Positions 50,932 through 60,104 of a stretch of 64,000 nt of DNA are shown piece by piece. The position numbers and the translations under genes were made by a program. The stretch is from Bradyrhizobium nanningense. GTDB taxonomy: Bacteria > Pseudomonadota > Alphaproteobacteria > Rhizobiales > Xanthobacteraceae. The notes beneath the pieces were generated by a model. It saw only the letters and a program-made list of their open reading frames with translations, was not told the origin of the DNA and ran no database searches. The DNA lies in assembly GCF_004114535.1 (NCBI RefSeq), contig NZ_LBJC01000020.1, positions 372,001-436,000 of the forward strand, given 5' to 3'. Position 1 is the stretch's first letter; each line of letters begins with the position of its first letter.

Positions 50932-50971
50932 GGGCGAATCGCAGGAGAATTCTGAACAGCTGTTCAGGTGA

Positions 50972-51424
50972 CTATTCGCAACGCTGTTGTGTCGGCGTCG
51001 GGGCGCCCGTCGCGACGTATTTGCCGTCCCGGATCGTGTACTCGCCGCGCTCGCTGCGATTGTAGATCGCGCGCAGGCTGCCGTCCTTTAGGAGCAGCAG
51101 CCCGAACTCACGCGCCTGGCGCAGCGAGGGGAAGTACACCATCACATTGAGCAAGCCCTCGGCGTTGACCGTGGCCGACACCACCTCGCTCTCGTCCCTG
51201 GCCTCGCCGAAATTGCGCCGGTACATCACCCGGCCGTCCTGCCGGATCTCGTAGGTCAGCAGCGCGCCCTTGTCGCGGTCGGGCCGGGCGGCGCAGTCGA
51301 CCGCCCATGATCCGAGCAGGCCCCATTGCTCGACCGTCGCGGCCAGTGTCTCGGCACCCGCCGCGGGGGCGATCGCCGCCCACAGTAGGGCAGCCGCGAT
51401 CCAGCGGCTCATACAACGCGTCAT
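50972..51424 (-). CDS. Secreted hypothetical protein (150 residues)
   Basis: Signal peptide in MSRWIAAALLWAAIAPAAGAE, then LLGSWAVDCAARPDRDKGALLTYEIRQDGRVMYRRNFG, probably a small beta-barrel, ending with a second Cys (TQQRCE) that could pair with the first. No family named with confidence. ATG 51412 is an alternative start. Confidence 0.72.
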   Translation of the reverse strand: MTRCMSRWIAAALLWAAIAPAAGAETLAATVEQWGLLGSWAVDCAARPDRDKGALLTYEIRQDGRVMYRRNFGEARDESEVVSATVNAEGLLNVMVYFPSLRQAREFGLLLLKDGSLRAIYNRSERGEYTIRDGKYVATGAPTPTQQRCE

Positions 51425-51583
51425 GTCCTGAAGAAACCCCGCCTCGAAGAATTCCAAAGTGTAGCATCCCGCCCGCTTCCGTCCATGGCAGCCGCCGATC
51501 GCTCGCGAATTTGATCCGCGTCAATGAGGGCGGTCTTTTCCCGCGTAAGATGACGCTTCCCGAAGGCGAACCTGGATAGACCA

Positions 51584-51856
51584 ATGCTGAATCAAGTCAT
51601 GGATTTTGCGGGCGAAGTGCTGCCGGGGAGCTGTGCCGTGCCGCCTTATTCCGAGACCGAGTTTCTGACCGAGCTGGGCGATCGCCTGCGGTCCTCGCGC
51701 ATGCGCTGCGACCTGTCGCGCCGCGAGCTGGCCCGTCGTTCCGGGATTTCCGAGCGCTATATCGCCCAGATCGAGGCCGGCAAGGGCAACGTCTCGATCG
51801 TCCTGTTGCTGCGGCTGGCCTCCGCGATCCACGGCAGTCAGCCCCAGGCGGCCTGA
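51584..51856 (+). CDS. XRE-type HTH protein, resembles the N-terminus of BoxR regulators
   Basis: A 90-residue product. Helix-turn-helix at about 26-80: FLTELGDRLRSSRMRCDLSRRELARRSGISERYIAQIEAGKGNVSIVLLLRLASAI. This matches my memory of the first domain of BoxR-type regulators, which continue into a shikimate-kinase-like domain of about 180 residues. Here the frame stops and the dioxygenase starts 18 bases later. It may be a functional HTH-only repressor of the next gene or a truncation. Confidence 0.75.
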   Translation: MLNQVMDFAGEVLPGSCAVPPYSETEFLTELGDRLRSSRMRCDLSRRELARRSGISERYIAQIEAGKGNVSIVLLLRLASAIHGSQPQAA

Positions 51857-51874
51857 CATTTCGAGGTGACCGCC

Positions 51875-52729
51875 ATGGGGCAGCTCGTACTCGCCGCCAA
51901 GGTCACCCACGTTCCATCATTGATGCTGTCGGAGCAACCCGGCAGCCCGTTGCGCGCCGCGCGCGAGCCGGCGGTCAGGTCCTTGCGCGAACTGGGCCGG
52001 CGGGCCAAAGAGCGCGGCGTGACCTGCTTCGTGGTGTTCGACACCCACTGGCTCTCCAATTTCGGCTACCACATCAATGCCAATGCGCGGCATCGCGGCT
52101 CGTTCACGAGCCACGAGGCGCCGCAAATGATCCAGGATCTGCGCTACGATCTGCCGGGCGATACGGGCTTGGCGAAAGCCATCGCTGATAGGGCCGGGGA
52201 TGCGGGCCTGAACGTGATCGCCCATCAGGTGGCGAGCCTCGGGCTCGAATACGGCACGATCGTGCCGATGCACTACATGAACCCGGACGGCTTCGCGAAG
52301 GTCGTCTCGGTGGCCTCGCCGCTCTTCACCTCATTCGAGGAGAGCCGGATCCTCGGTGAAGCGACCCGCCGGGCGATCGATGCATCCGATGAACGGGTCG
52401 CCGTCATCGCCAGCGGTTCGCTCTCGCATCGGCTCTGGCCGAACAAGAAGCTGGGCCCCGAGGCGTGGACCTCAATCGCCAGCGAGTTCAACCGCCAGGT
52501 CGACCTGCGCGTGCTCGAGCTGTGGCAGAGCCGCCGCTATCGCGAATTTCTCGACATGCTTCCGGACTACGCCACCAAGTGCAACGGCGAGGGAGGCATG
52601 GCCGACACCATCATGCTGTTCGCCGCGCTCGGCTGGTACGACTATTGCGGCGCCGCCGAGCAGCTTTGCGACTATTTTCCGTCCTCCGGCTCCGGCCAGG
52701 TCAACGTGGAATTTCACGTCGAGGCGTGA
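51875..52729 (+). CDS. Class III extradiol dioxygenase, HpaD/HpcB-like
   Basis: A 284-residue LigB-fold enzyme. GQLVLAAKVTHVPSLMLSEQPG at the N-terminus, VVFDTHWLSNFGYHINANARHRGSFTSHEAPQMI and ASGSLSHRLW align well by eye with E. coli HpcB (3,4-dihydroxyphenylacetate 2,3-dioxygenase); the His residues for Fe(II) are retained. GAGGTG precedes ATG 51875. No other homoprotocatechuate genes lie nearby, so the substrate may be a different catechol. Confidence 0.85.
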   Translation: MGQLVLAAKVTHVPSLMLSEQPGSPLRAAREPAVRSLRELGRRAKERGVTCFVVFDTHWLSNFGYHINANARHRGSFTSHEAPQMIQDLRYDLPGDTGLAKAIADRAGDAGLNVIAHQVASLGLEYGTIVPMHYMNPDGFAKVVSVASPLFTSFEESRILGEATRRAIDASDERVAVIASGSLSHRLWPNKKLGPEAWTSIASEFNRQVDLRVLELWQSRRYREFLDMLPDYATKCNGEGGMADTIMLFAALGWYDYCGAAEQLCDYFPSSGSGQVNVEFHVEA

Positions 52730-52738
52730 GGCGGCGCC

Positions 52739-53971
52739 TCAGGCCCGCTTCTCCACGTTGGCGCTGCGGGCCGGCACGCCGAATTCCTTGCGGCAGACCT
52801 CGGCCAGCACGGCGACGCCCTCGCGGATCTGCTGATGCGTCGGACTCGCAAAGCACAGCCTGAGCCGCGAGCTGGAATGGCCCTTGTTGGTCGACCATTC
52901 CGGCCCCGGATTGATCGAGACGCCCGCCGCGAGCGCGGCCTGATACAGCTTCAGCGCATCGACCTGGTCGGGCAGCTTCACCCAGAGGAAGATGCCGCCC
53001 TTGGGCTCCTCGAACTCGGCGGCCGTGCCGAACTGCTCGTTCAGCGCTTCCATCAGTGTGTCGAGCTTGGTGCGCAGAGCCTTGGTCAGAGCCGGCACGT
53101 GGCTTGCGAAATGCGGTTTGCAATACGCCGCCAGCACCATCTGCTCCAGCGCGCCTGAGCCGGCATCCGTCTTCAGCGCCAGCATCCGCGACATCACATC
53201 CCAGGGCGCGACGATGAAGCCGACGCGCAGCGCCGGCGCGATCGATTTCGAGAACGAGCCGATATGGATCACGCCGCCGTTCGGGCTCATCGCGTAGATC
53301 GCCGGCGGCCGCTGCCCCGACCAGACGAGGTCGGCATAGCAATCGTCCTCGAAGATGGGCACACCATACTCGGTTGCGAGCCGTACCAGCTCGGCGCGGC
53401 GGCTCTCCGGCATGATGCTGCCGGTCGGGTTCTGGACGGTCGGAATGGTGTAGACGTATTTCGGGCGGATGCCGCGGCTCTTCAGATCGGCCAGCGTCGC
53501 GGCCAGCAGGTCCATGCGCATGCCGTCCTTGTCGAGGGGGACGCCGACCACGTTGACACCGAGCCGGGCCAGCCGGGTCAGCGAGCCCTGATAGCTGTCC
53601 TGCTCGAAGATCACGGTGTCGCCGCGGGTCAGCAGCGTCGCGTTGACGAGGTCGAGCGCCTGCAGCGAGCCGGAGACGATCAGGAGATCGTCGACGGTGC
53701 AGGTGAAGCCGGCATCGCGCTTGAGCTTGGTGACCAGGAATTCGCGCAGAGGCAGGTAACCCTGCGGGCCATGTGCCAGCCCGTAAGTGGCGAGCGAGCG
53801 GCCCTCTCGCCGCAGGACCGTGTTGGTCGCTTCGATCAACTCGTCGAGCGGCACTTGTTCGGAATCGTTGTTGCCGCCGACGAAGCTGTATTTGGCAAGG
53901 CCTGTCCAGCGCGCAGAGGGGGCCGGCAGCCCTGCCGGAAACAGGGGCGCGAAATCGAAGCTGGACGTCAT
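52739..53971 (-). CDS. PLP-dependent aminotransferase, class I/II (LysN/2-aminoadipate type)
   Basis: A 410-residue fold-type I enzyme without the HTH of MocR regulators. PLP lysine in SFSKSIAPALRVGF; SGSLQALDLVNATLLTRGD, TIPTVQNPTGSIMP and EDDCYADLVWSG complete the cofactor site. Likely donor is 2-aminoadipate, an aromatic or a branched-chain amino acid. GAGGAAC precedes the ATG. It lies downstream of the DUF3124 gene and is convergent with the dioxygenase. Confidence 0.87.
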   Translation of the reverse strand: MTSSFDFAPLFPAGLPAPSARWTGLAKYSFVGGNNDSEQVPLDELIEATNTVLRREGRSLATYGLAHGPQGYLPLREFLVTKLKRDAGFTCTVDDLLIVSGSLQALDLVNATLLTRGDTVIFEQDSYQGSLTRLARLGVNVVGVPLDKDGMRMDLLAATLADLKSRGIRPKYVYTIPTVQNPTGSIMPESRRAELVRLATEYGVPIFEDDCYADLVWSGQRPPAIYAMSPNGGVIHIGSFSKSIAPALRVGFIVAPWDVMSRMLALKTDAGSGALEQMVLAAYCKPHFASHVPALTKALRTKLDTLMEALNEQFGTAAEFEEPKGGIFLWVKLPDQVDALKLYQAALAAGVSINPGPEWSTNKGHSSSRLRLCFASPTHQQIREGVAVLAEVCRKEFGVPARSANVEKRA

Positions 53972-54039
53972 GGGGCGTTCCTCGTTTCTGTTCTTGTTGA
54001 GCCGGCCGGCGTTGCACCGGCCAGCCTTACTTCCTGCCA

Positions 54040-54089
54040 GCCGTCCGGGTCGGACGGCCTTACTTTTTTGTGGCCGTCCGGGTCGGACG
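54040..54089. repeat. 33-bp duplication of the 3' end of the DUF3124 gene
   Basis: GCCGTCCGGGTCGGACG occurs at 54040-54056 and 54073-54089, 33 bases (11 codons) apart. Read on the minus strand, the second unit would encode GRPTRTAGRK and a stop, directly after the real GRPTRTATKK and stop. Confidence 0.75.
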
Positions 54090-54587
54090 TCCCTGGCTGA
54101 TGAAAGCGTAGTGCGCATTGGCGACGCCGCCAACCATCAGGGCCTCGACCACGGGCTCGGCGATCTCGCCAGTCGCGGCCCAGTCGACCAGGAAATTGGC
54201 CCCGGTCCCGCCGCGCACGTCGTCGGTCGGAATGAAGATCGAGACGGTGGCCAGCGGCTGCAAGGCCACCGGCGCTTTCAGATAGCTCTCGACCTGCTTG
54301 CCTGCGGTGTCGAAATAGGCGATGCGTTTGATCACCAGCGGCTGGGTCTCGGAGGCGTTGTGAACACTCAAGGTCACCGAGAAGTCGACGCGCAGCTTGC
54401 CCTGGCTCATCGCGACGCTGGAGTAAGCGGGCACGTAGAACCCGCCGGAGACGGCGAGCTCCTCCTTCGGCATTGCGGTGAGGGAATCGGCAAAGTTCTG
54501 TTCGATATTGACCTTGGATTGTGCGGCGGCCGGCACGGCGAAGGCGAGGGGGCCTAGCAGCATTGCTGCGAACAGCCCTTTTCGCAT
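54060..54587 (-). CDS. Secreted DUF3124 protein
   Basis: A 175-residue product. Signal peptide MRKGLFAAMLLGPLAFAVPAAAQ, then FYVPAYSSVAMSQGKLRVDFSVTLSVHNASETQPLVIKRIAYFDTAGKQVESYL and FIPTDDVRGGTGANFLVDWAA, the DUF3124 pattern. Periplasmic or lipoprotein-like, unknown role. It is divergent from the antiporter, with 67 bases between starts. Confidence 0.85.
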   Translation of the reverse strand: MRKGLFAAMLLGPLAFAVPAAAQSKVNIEQNFADSLTAMPKEELAVSGGFYVPAYSSVAMSQGKLRVDFSVTLSVHNASETQPLVIKRIAYFDTAGKQVESYLKAPVALQPLATVSIFIPTDDVRGGTGANFLVDWAATGEIAEPVVEALMVGGVANAHYAFISQGRPTRTATKK

Positions 54588-54654
54588 GTGACGAATTGCT
54601 CGCTTGCCGCGCCGCAACCCGTCTCTAGGGTGCGGCAAAACGGACCAATTTGGT

Positions 54655-56385
54655 ATGCACGAGCTCATTCGCGACATCACTCTCTGTATCTTGTTTGCCT
54701 GGATGCTGGGCCTGCTCGCCCATTTCTCCCGGCAGCCGCTCATCCTGGCCTATCTTATCGCCGGCTTCTTCATAGGTCCATTCGGCGCCGGCTGGGTCAA
54801 GTCGCAGGAATCGATCGGCGTCATCTCCGAGCTCGGCCTGATCTTCATGCTGTTCATGATCGGGCTGGAGATCGACCTGAAGAAGATCGTGCGGGCGGGA
54901 AAGGTGATCCTGTTCGCGGCGGGCGGCCAGCTGCTCGGCGGCTGCCTGCTCGGGGTGCTGTTCTTCGTCGGCATCGGCCTGTCGCTCGGCGGCGGGCACT
55001 TCGATGCGGTCTATCTCTGCGTCGCTTGCGCGCTGTCGAGCACCGTCATCATCGTCAAGGTGCTGTATGAGAAGCGCGAGCTCGACACGCTGCCGGGGCG
55101 CATCACGCTCGGCGTGCTGGTGCTTCAGGACATCTTCGCGATCCTGTTCCTGGCGGTGCAGCCCAGTCTTGCCAATCTGCAGGCCAGCGTCATCCTGCTC
55201 TCGATTGGCCGCGTCGCGGTGCTGGTCGCCGCCGCGCTGCTGGTCAGCCGTTATGTGCTGCCGCGGCTGTTCCACCAGATCGCCCGGCGCCCCGAGCTGA
55301 TCCTGCTCGGCGCGCTGGCCTGGTGCTTTCTCGTCGCCGAGACCGCCGAACGGCTGTCGCTGTCGCGCGAGATGGGCGCCCTGATTGCCGGCGTCTCGCT
55401 CTCGACTTTTCCCTACGCGCTCGACGTCACCGCCAAGGTCACCACGCTCCGCGACTTCTTCATCACCCTGTTCTTCGTCGCGCTCGGCATGACCATTCCC
55501 GTGCCAGGTCTCTCCGTGATCGGGCTGGCGCTGATGATCGCAGCCTTCACGGTCGTGAGCCGCCTCGTCACCACCTTCACGCCGCTCTATCTGATGAAGC
55601 AGGGCTTGCGCGCCAGCCTGTTGCCGGCGCTGAACCTTGCGCAGATCTCCGAGTTCTCGCTGGTGGTGATCCAGACCGGCGTCACCGATCACCACATTGC
55701 AGCCGAGACGGCGAACGCCACCTCCTTCGCCTTCGTGGTGCTGGCGGTGCTCTCGACCTTCGCGATGAGCCGCAGCGACGAGATCACCCGCTGGGCGATC
55801 GGTCCCTTGAAGCGGATCGGCCTGCGCGACCTCGACCACGGCAGCGGCCACGCCGAGGAGGGGCACGTGGGCGGCCACGGCGAGGCCCGCCGTATCGTCA
55901 TCCTCGGCTTTTTCCGTGCGGCGAGCGCGCTGCTGGCCGAGATCGAGCGGCAGACGCCGGTCCTGCTCGAGCAGATCACCGTGGTCGATTTCAACCCCAA
56001 TGTGTACCAGACCCTGCTTTCGCGCGGCCTGCACGTGATCTACGGCGATATCAGCAATGTCGATACGCTGCTCCATGCCGGTATCGGCAAATCCGAGATG
56101 ATCATCCTCAGCGTGCCGGATTCGCTGCTGAAGGGGGCCACCAACGAGAAGCTGGTCCGCCACGTCCGCGCGCTCAATCCGGCCGCCCTGATCGTCGCCA
56201 CCGCCGACCTCTTGGCCGACGTCGGCGCCCTCTACGAGGCCGGCGCCAACTACGTCACCGTGACCCGGCTCAGCGATGCGCACGAGCTGTTCACGGTCAT
56301 TGAGGCGGCCCAGGCCGGCCTCCTGGACGACAAGCGCGCTGAGCTCGATCAACGGCTCGGCGAGCGGCGAGAAGTGTTGCCCTGA
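54655..56385 (+). CDS. CPA2 cation:proton antiporter with TrkA-N domain (KefB-like)
   Basis: A 576-residue product. The membrane domain (about 1-385, 12-13 helices) carries LILAYLIAGFFIGPFGAGWV, ELGLIFMLFMIGLEID, LSSTVIIVKVLYEK and LVLQDIFAILFLAVQPS. A His/Gly-rich linker (DHGSGHAEEGHVGGHGEA) leads to a Rossmann RCK domain (RRIVILGFFRAASALLAEIE). It probably exports K+ or Na+ for H+ under nucleotide or glutathione control. Confidence 0.9.
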   Translation: MHELIRDITLCILFAWMLGLLAHFSRQPLILAYLIAGFFIGPFGAGWVKSQESIGVISELGLIFMLFMIGLEIDLKKIVRAGKVILFAAGGQLLGGCLLGVLFFVGIGLSLGGGHFDAVYLCVACALSSTVIIVKVLYEKRELDTLPGRITLGVLVLQDIFAILFLAVQPSLANLQASVILLSIGRVAVLVAAALLVSRYVLPRLFHQIARRPELILLGALAWCFLVAETAERLSLSREMGALIAGVSLSTFPYALDVTAKVTTLRDFFITLFFVALGMTIPVPGLSVIGLALMIAAFTVVSRLVTTFTPLYLMKQGLRASLLPALNLAQISEFSLVVIQTGVTDHHIAAETANATSFAFVVLAVLSTFAMSRSDEITRWAIGPLKRIGLRDLDHGSGHAEEGHVGGHGEARRIVILGFFRAASALLAEIERQTPVLLEQITVVDFNPNVYQTLLSRGLHVIYGDISNVDTLLHAGIGKSEMIILSVPDSLLKGATNEKLVRHVRALNPAALIVATADLLADVGALYEAGANYVTVTRLSDAHELFTVIEAAQAGLLDDKRAELDQRLGERREVLP

Positions 56386-56561
56386 GGGTGTCTGCGCCAG
56401 CCTTTTACCCGGCCCGTCCGCGCCTATATCCCTGGTATCTTCGGTGCAAGCCTGCCCCGCCTTGGCAGGCCTGCCAGCGGCATATGCGGTTGCGTCCAGG
56501 ACACTAGCGCCCCGGCCCAAGTCCGGCTAAGCCTCCCGCCATAACCGATAGAGATTGGGAA

Positions 56562-57638
56562 ATGCCCGATAGCGTTCAGGAAGTCTTGCAGGCCTTTGCC
56601 CGGGGTGAGCTCGTCGTCGTCACCGACGACGAGGACCGCGAGGGCGAAGGCGATTTGATCGTCGCCGCCTCGCTCTGCACCGCCGAGAAGATGGCGTTCA
56701 TCATCCGCCACACCTCCGGCATCGTCTGCGCGCCGGTGACCACCGAGGACGCGCGCCGCCTGCGGCTCGATCCGATGGTGGCCCACAACGATTCCGCGCA
56801 CACCACCGCGTTCACGGTGTCGATCGACTACAAGCCCGACGGCGGCACCGGCATCTCCGCCGAGGAGCGCGCCTCCTGCTGCCGCGCGCTGTCCAATCCC
56901 AATGTCGGCGCCAACGATTTTGCCCGGCCCGGCCACATCTTCCCGCTGATTGCCAAGGATGGCGGCGTGCTCTTGCGCTCGGGCCATACCGAGGCCGCCG
57001 TCGATCTCTGCAAGCTCTCCGGCCTGCCGCCGGTCGGCGTCATCAGCGAATTGATGAACGACGACGGCAGCGTGATGAAGGGCGAGCAGGTCGCGCAGTT
57101 CGCGGCCAGGCACAAGCTGAAGCACGTCACCATCGCGGACATGATCGCCTATCGCCAGGCGCGCGAGAAGCTGATCGAGCGGGTCTCGACCTTCGTCACC
57201 GAAAGCCCGATCGGACCGCTGCAAGGCTATGCCTACCGTTCGCCGTTCGATTCCATCGCCCACGTCGCGTTCGTCTACAACGGCGTCGGTGACGGCAAGA
57301 ACGTGCTGACGCGCTTCCACAAGCCGAACATCGTCAGGGACACCTTCACCGGCCATAAGCGCATGGCGGCCGTGCTCGAGCATTTCAAGAAATCCGGCCG
57401 TGGCGTTCTCGTCTACTTGCGCGATGGCGCGGCCGGTGTCCCCGTGGCGCCGCTGCCGGACGAGTCGGCGACGGAGGCCGACCGCAACCGCCAGTGGCGC
57501 GAGGTCGGCGTCGGCGCGCAGATATTGCGCGACCTCGGCGTCACCTCGATCCGGCATCTCACCTCCTCGGTGCACGACTACAAGGGCCTGTCGGGCTTCG
57601 GCATCGAGATCGTCGCCAACGAGCAGCTCGAAAGCTGA
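56562..57638 (+). CDS. ribBX: RibBX: DHBP synthase with degenerate GTP cyclohydrolase II domain
   Basis: A 358-residue product. Residues 1-200 are an intact 3,4-dihydroxy-2-butanone-4-phosphate synthase (DDEDREGEGDLIVAA, RHTSGIVCAP, RPGHIFPLIAKDGGVLLRSGHTEAAVDL). The C-terminal part (about 205-358) has the GTP cyclohydrolase II outline, but where active enzymes have the three zinc cysteines it reads TRFHKPNIVRDTFTG, and the whole region has no Cys. It should therefore make DHBP only. Such proteins are described as RibBX in proteobacteria; another RibA must exist elsewhere. No FMN riboswitch is seen upstream. Confidence 0.88.
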   Translation: MPDSVQEVLQAFARGELVVVTDDEDREGEGDLIVAASLCTAEKMAFIIRHTSGIVCAPVTTEDARRLRLDPMVAHNDSAHTTAFTVSIDYKPDGGTGISAEERASCCRALSNPNVGANDFARPGHIFPLIAKDGGVLLRSGHTEAAVDLCKLSGLPPVGVISELMNDDGSVMKGEQVAQFAARHKLKHVTIADMIAYRQAREKLIERVSTFVTESPIGPLQGYAYRSPFDSIAHVAFVYNGVGDGKNVLTRFHKPNIVRDTFTGHKRMAAVLEHFKKSGRGVLVYLRDGAAGVPVAPLPDESATEADRNRQWREVGVGAQILRDLGVTSIRHLTSSVHDYKGLSGFGIEIVANEQLES

Positions 57639-57765
57639 CAACGGCATTTCCGGTTCGCGTTGTTGCGCGACCCGGAAGGACCGCACCAGGACGCAATTGC
57701 ACTTGTTGCCGCGGCGCTCTAGTTTGTCGGGCAAATTTTGACGGAACCAGACGAAAGGACGTTTC

Positions 57766-58980
57766 ATGAGCGTGCGCCCTCAGGCCAAGGACAAGCCGGC
57801 TACGGCTTCTTTCCAGTGGGACGATCCGTTCCTGCTCGACGAGCAGCTGACCGAAGACGAGCGCATGGTGCGCGACACCGCCCGCGCCTACGCCCAGGAC
57901 AAGTTGCTGCCGCGCGTCACCAAGGCCTATCTCGAAGAGACGACGGATCGCGAGATCTTCAACGAGATGGGTGAGCTCGGCCTGATCGGCATCACGCTGC
58001 CGGAGGAATATGGCTGCGCCAATGCGAGCTACGTCGCCTATGGCCTGGTCGCACGCGAGATCGAGCGGGTCGATTCCGGCTACCGCTCGATGAACTCGGT
58101 GCAGTCCTCCCTGGTGATGTACCCGATCTACGCCTATGGCGACGAGAACCAGCGCAAGAAGTACCTGCCGAAGCTCGCCAGCGGCGAGTGGGTCGGCTGC
58201 TTCGGCCTGACCGAGCCGGACGCGGGCTCCGATCCGGCCGGCATGAAGACGCGCGCCGAGAAGGTCTCGGACGGCTATCGCCTCACCGGAAGCAAGATGT
58301 GGATCTCGAACGCGCCGATCGCCGACGTGTTCGTGATCTGGGCCAAGTCGGCCGCGCACGACAACCAGATCCGCGGCTTCGTGCTGGAGAAGGGCATGAA
58401 GGGCCTGTCCGCACCGAAGATCGGCGGCAAGCTCTCGCTTCGCGCCTCCATCACCGGCGAGGTCGTGATGGACGGCGTCGTGGTTCCCGAAGACGCGCTG
58501 CTGCCCAACGTCTCGGGCCTGAAGGGTCCGTTCGGCTGTCTCAACCGCGCCCGCTACGGCATCTCCTGGGGCGCGCTCGGCGCGGCCGAGGACTGCATGC
58601 ATCGCGCCCGCCAGTACACGCTCGACCGCAAGCAGTTCGGCAAGCCGCTCGCCGCAACCCAGCTCGTGCAGAAGAAGCTCGCGGACATGGAGACCGAGAT
58701 CGCGCTGGGTCTTCAGGGCTCGCTTCGCGTCGGCCGCCTGATGGATGAGGGCAAGTTCGCGCCCGAGATGATCTCGATCATGAAGCGCAACAATTGCGGC
58801 AAGGCCCTCGACATCGCCCGCACCGCCCGCGACATGCACGGCGGCAACGGCATCTCGATCGAGTACCACGTGATGCGCCACGTCCATAACCTAGAAACGG
58901 TCAACACCTACGAGGGCACCCACGACGTCCACGCCCTGATCCTAGGCCGCGCGATCACGGGCATTCAGGCATTTTTCTGA
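57766..58980 (+). CDS. gcdH: Glutaryl-CoA dehydrogenase
   Basis: A 404-residue acyl-CoA dehydrogenase. The catalytic Glu383 is in the [23 protein letters not shown] signature of glutaryl-CoA dehydrogenases, and [18 protein letters not shown] and [18 protein letters not shown] form the FAD/substrate region. It oxidises and decarboxylates glutaryl-CoA to crotonyl-CoA in lysine, tryptophan or aromatic degradation. It stands alone here, without a matching CoA-transferase. Confidence 0.93.
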   Translation: MSVRPQAKDKPATASFQWDDPFLLDEQLTEDERMVRDTARAYAQDKLLPRVTKAYLEETTDREIFNEMGELGLIGITLPEEYGCANASYVAYGLVAREIERVDSGYRSMNSVQSSLVMYPIYAYGDENQRKKYLPKLASGEWVGCFGLTEPDAGSDPAGMKTRAEKVSDGYRLTGSKMWISNAPIADVFVIWAKSAAHDNQIRGFVLEKGMKGLSAPKIGGKLSLRASITGEVVMDGVVVPEDALLPNVSGLKGPFGCLNRARYGISWGALGAAEDCMHRARQYTLDRKQFGKPLAATQLVQKKLADMETEIALGLQGSLRVGRLMDEGKFAPEMISIMKRNNCGKALDIARTARDMHGGNGISIEYHVMRHVHNLETVNTYEGTHDVHALILGRAITGIQAFF

Positions 58981-58990
58981 TTTGGCTCTT

Positions 58991-59094
58991 CGTCATTCCG
59001 GGGCGATGCGAAGCATCGAACCCGGAATCTCGGAGCCGCATAGCTCGTGTTCGTCGAGATTCCGGGGTCGCCCTTTGGGCGCCCCGGAATGACG
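58991..59094. repeat. Dispersed inverted repeat (CGTCATTCCGGGGCG arms)
   Basis: CGTCATTCCGGGGC at the left and GCCCCGGAATGACG at the right, with GATGCGAAGCATC inside. The same family recurs at 61067-61171 in this window. Confidence 0.8.
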
Positions 59095-59114
59095 CCAAGA
59101 ACAAAGAAGAAGCC

Positions 59115-60032
59115 ATGTCCGACAACGACGACGTCCCGTTCAACCGCAATTTCCCGCTGAAGCCCGGCATCGTCGAGGAAGTCCGACCCGGCTTGCGCCG
59201 GGTGCTCTGCAACAATCCGAGCCCGTTCACCTTCACCGGCACGGTCAGCTACATCGTAGGCCAAGGCAATGTCGCGATCATCGATCCCGGTCCGGACGAT
59301 GAGGCGCATGCGGCTGCTCTGCTCGATGCCGTGCGCGGCGAGACAGTGAGCCATATCTTCGTCACCCACACACATCGCGACCATTCGCCGAACACCGCAC
59401 GGATCAAGCAGGCGACGGGCGCGCCGGTTTATGCCGAGGGTCCGCACCGGGCCTCGCGGCCGCGGTTCGAGAGCGAGAAGCACAATCCGGAATCCGGCGC
59501 CGACCGCGATTTTGCACCGGACGTCAACGTCGCCCATGGCGACGTCGTCGAAGGCGACGGCTGGCGGCTCGAGGCCGTGGCGACGCCGGGGCACACCGCC
59601 AATCATCTGGCATTCGCCTGGCCGGAGCGAAAGTTCAACTTCGTCGGCGATCACGTGATGGGCTGGTCGACTTCGATCGTGGCGCCGCCTGATGGCTCGA
59701 TGATCGACTACATGGACTCGCTCAACCGCCTCGCTGCACGCGAGGAAGATCTCTATTTCTCCGGCCACGGCCCGGAGATTCCCGACGGCCAGCGCTTCGT
59801 CCGCTTCCTGATCCGGCACCGCAAGGCGCGTGAGGCCTCGATCCTGCACCGCCTCGCCAAGGGCGAGACCGACATCCCGACCATGGTTCGCGCGATCTAT
59901 ATCGGCATCGATCCCAGGCTGACGACGGCCGCCGGCTATTCCGTGCTGGCGCATCTGGAAGATCTAGTCGCCCGCGGCGTGGTCGCGACCGAGGGCGATC
60001 CCGTGATCACGGGGACGTATCGGATGGCCTGA
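59115..60032 (+). CDS. Metallo-beta-lactamase-fold hydrolase (LACTB2-like)
   Basis: A 305-residue product. Metal site THTHRDHSPN (about 84-93), VATPGHTANHLAF and FVGDHVMGWSTSIV; the C-terminal helical domain (VRFLIRHRKAREASILHRLAKGETDIPTMVRAIY) is of the LACTB2 type, which hydrolyses RNA or thioesters. Substrate unknown. Start at ATG 59115, after an AAGAAGAAG purine run. Confidence 0.87.
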   Translation: MSDNDDVPFNRNFPLKPGIVEEVRPGLRRVLCNNPSPFTFTGTVSYIVGQGNVAIIDPGPDDEAHAAALLDAVRGETVSHIFVTHTHRDHSPNTARIKQATGAPVYAEGPHRASRPRFESEKHNPESGADRDFAPDVNVAHGDVVEGDGWRLEAVATPGHTANHLAFAWPERKFNFVGDHVMGWSTSIVAPPDGSMIDYMDSLNRLAAREEDLYFSGHGPEIPDGQRFVRFLIRHRKAREASILHRLAKGETDIPTMVRAIYIGIDPRLTTAAGYSVLAHLEDLVARGVVATEGDPVITGTYRMA

Positions 60033-60034
60033 GG

Positions 60035-60099
60035 GCGAATAGCGAATGGGGAGTAGCGAGTAGGAGGTTTCCATTCGCTATTCGCTACTCAGCATTCGC
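60035..60099. repeat. Inverted repeat of GCGAATAGCGAATGG type
   Basis: GCGAATAGCGAATGG...CCATTCGCTATTCGC arms with GAGTAGCGAGTAG inside, between the convergent hydrolase and DUF1499 genes. A common Bradyrhizobium intergenic repeat type. Confidence 0.7.
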
Positions 60100-60104
60100 C
60101 AATT

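Noticed and set aside
56386..56561. Possible FMN riboswitch before ribBX
   Set aside because: The conserved RFN blocks are not present in these 176 bases.
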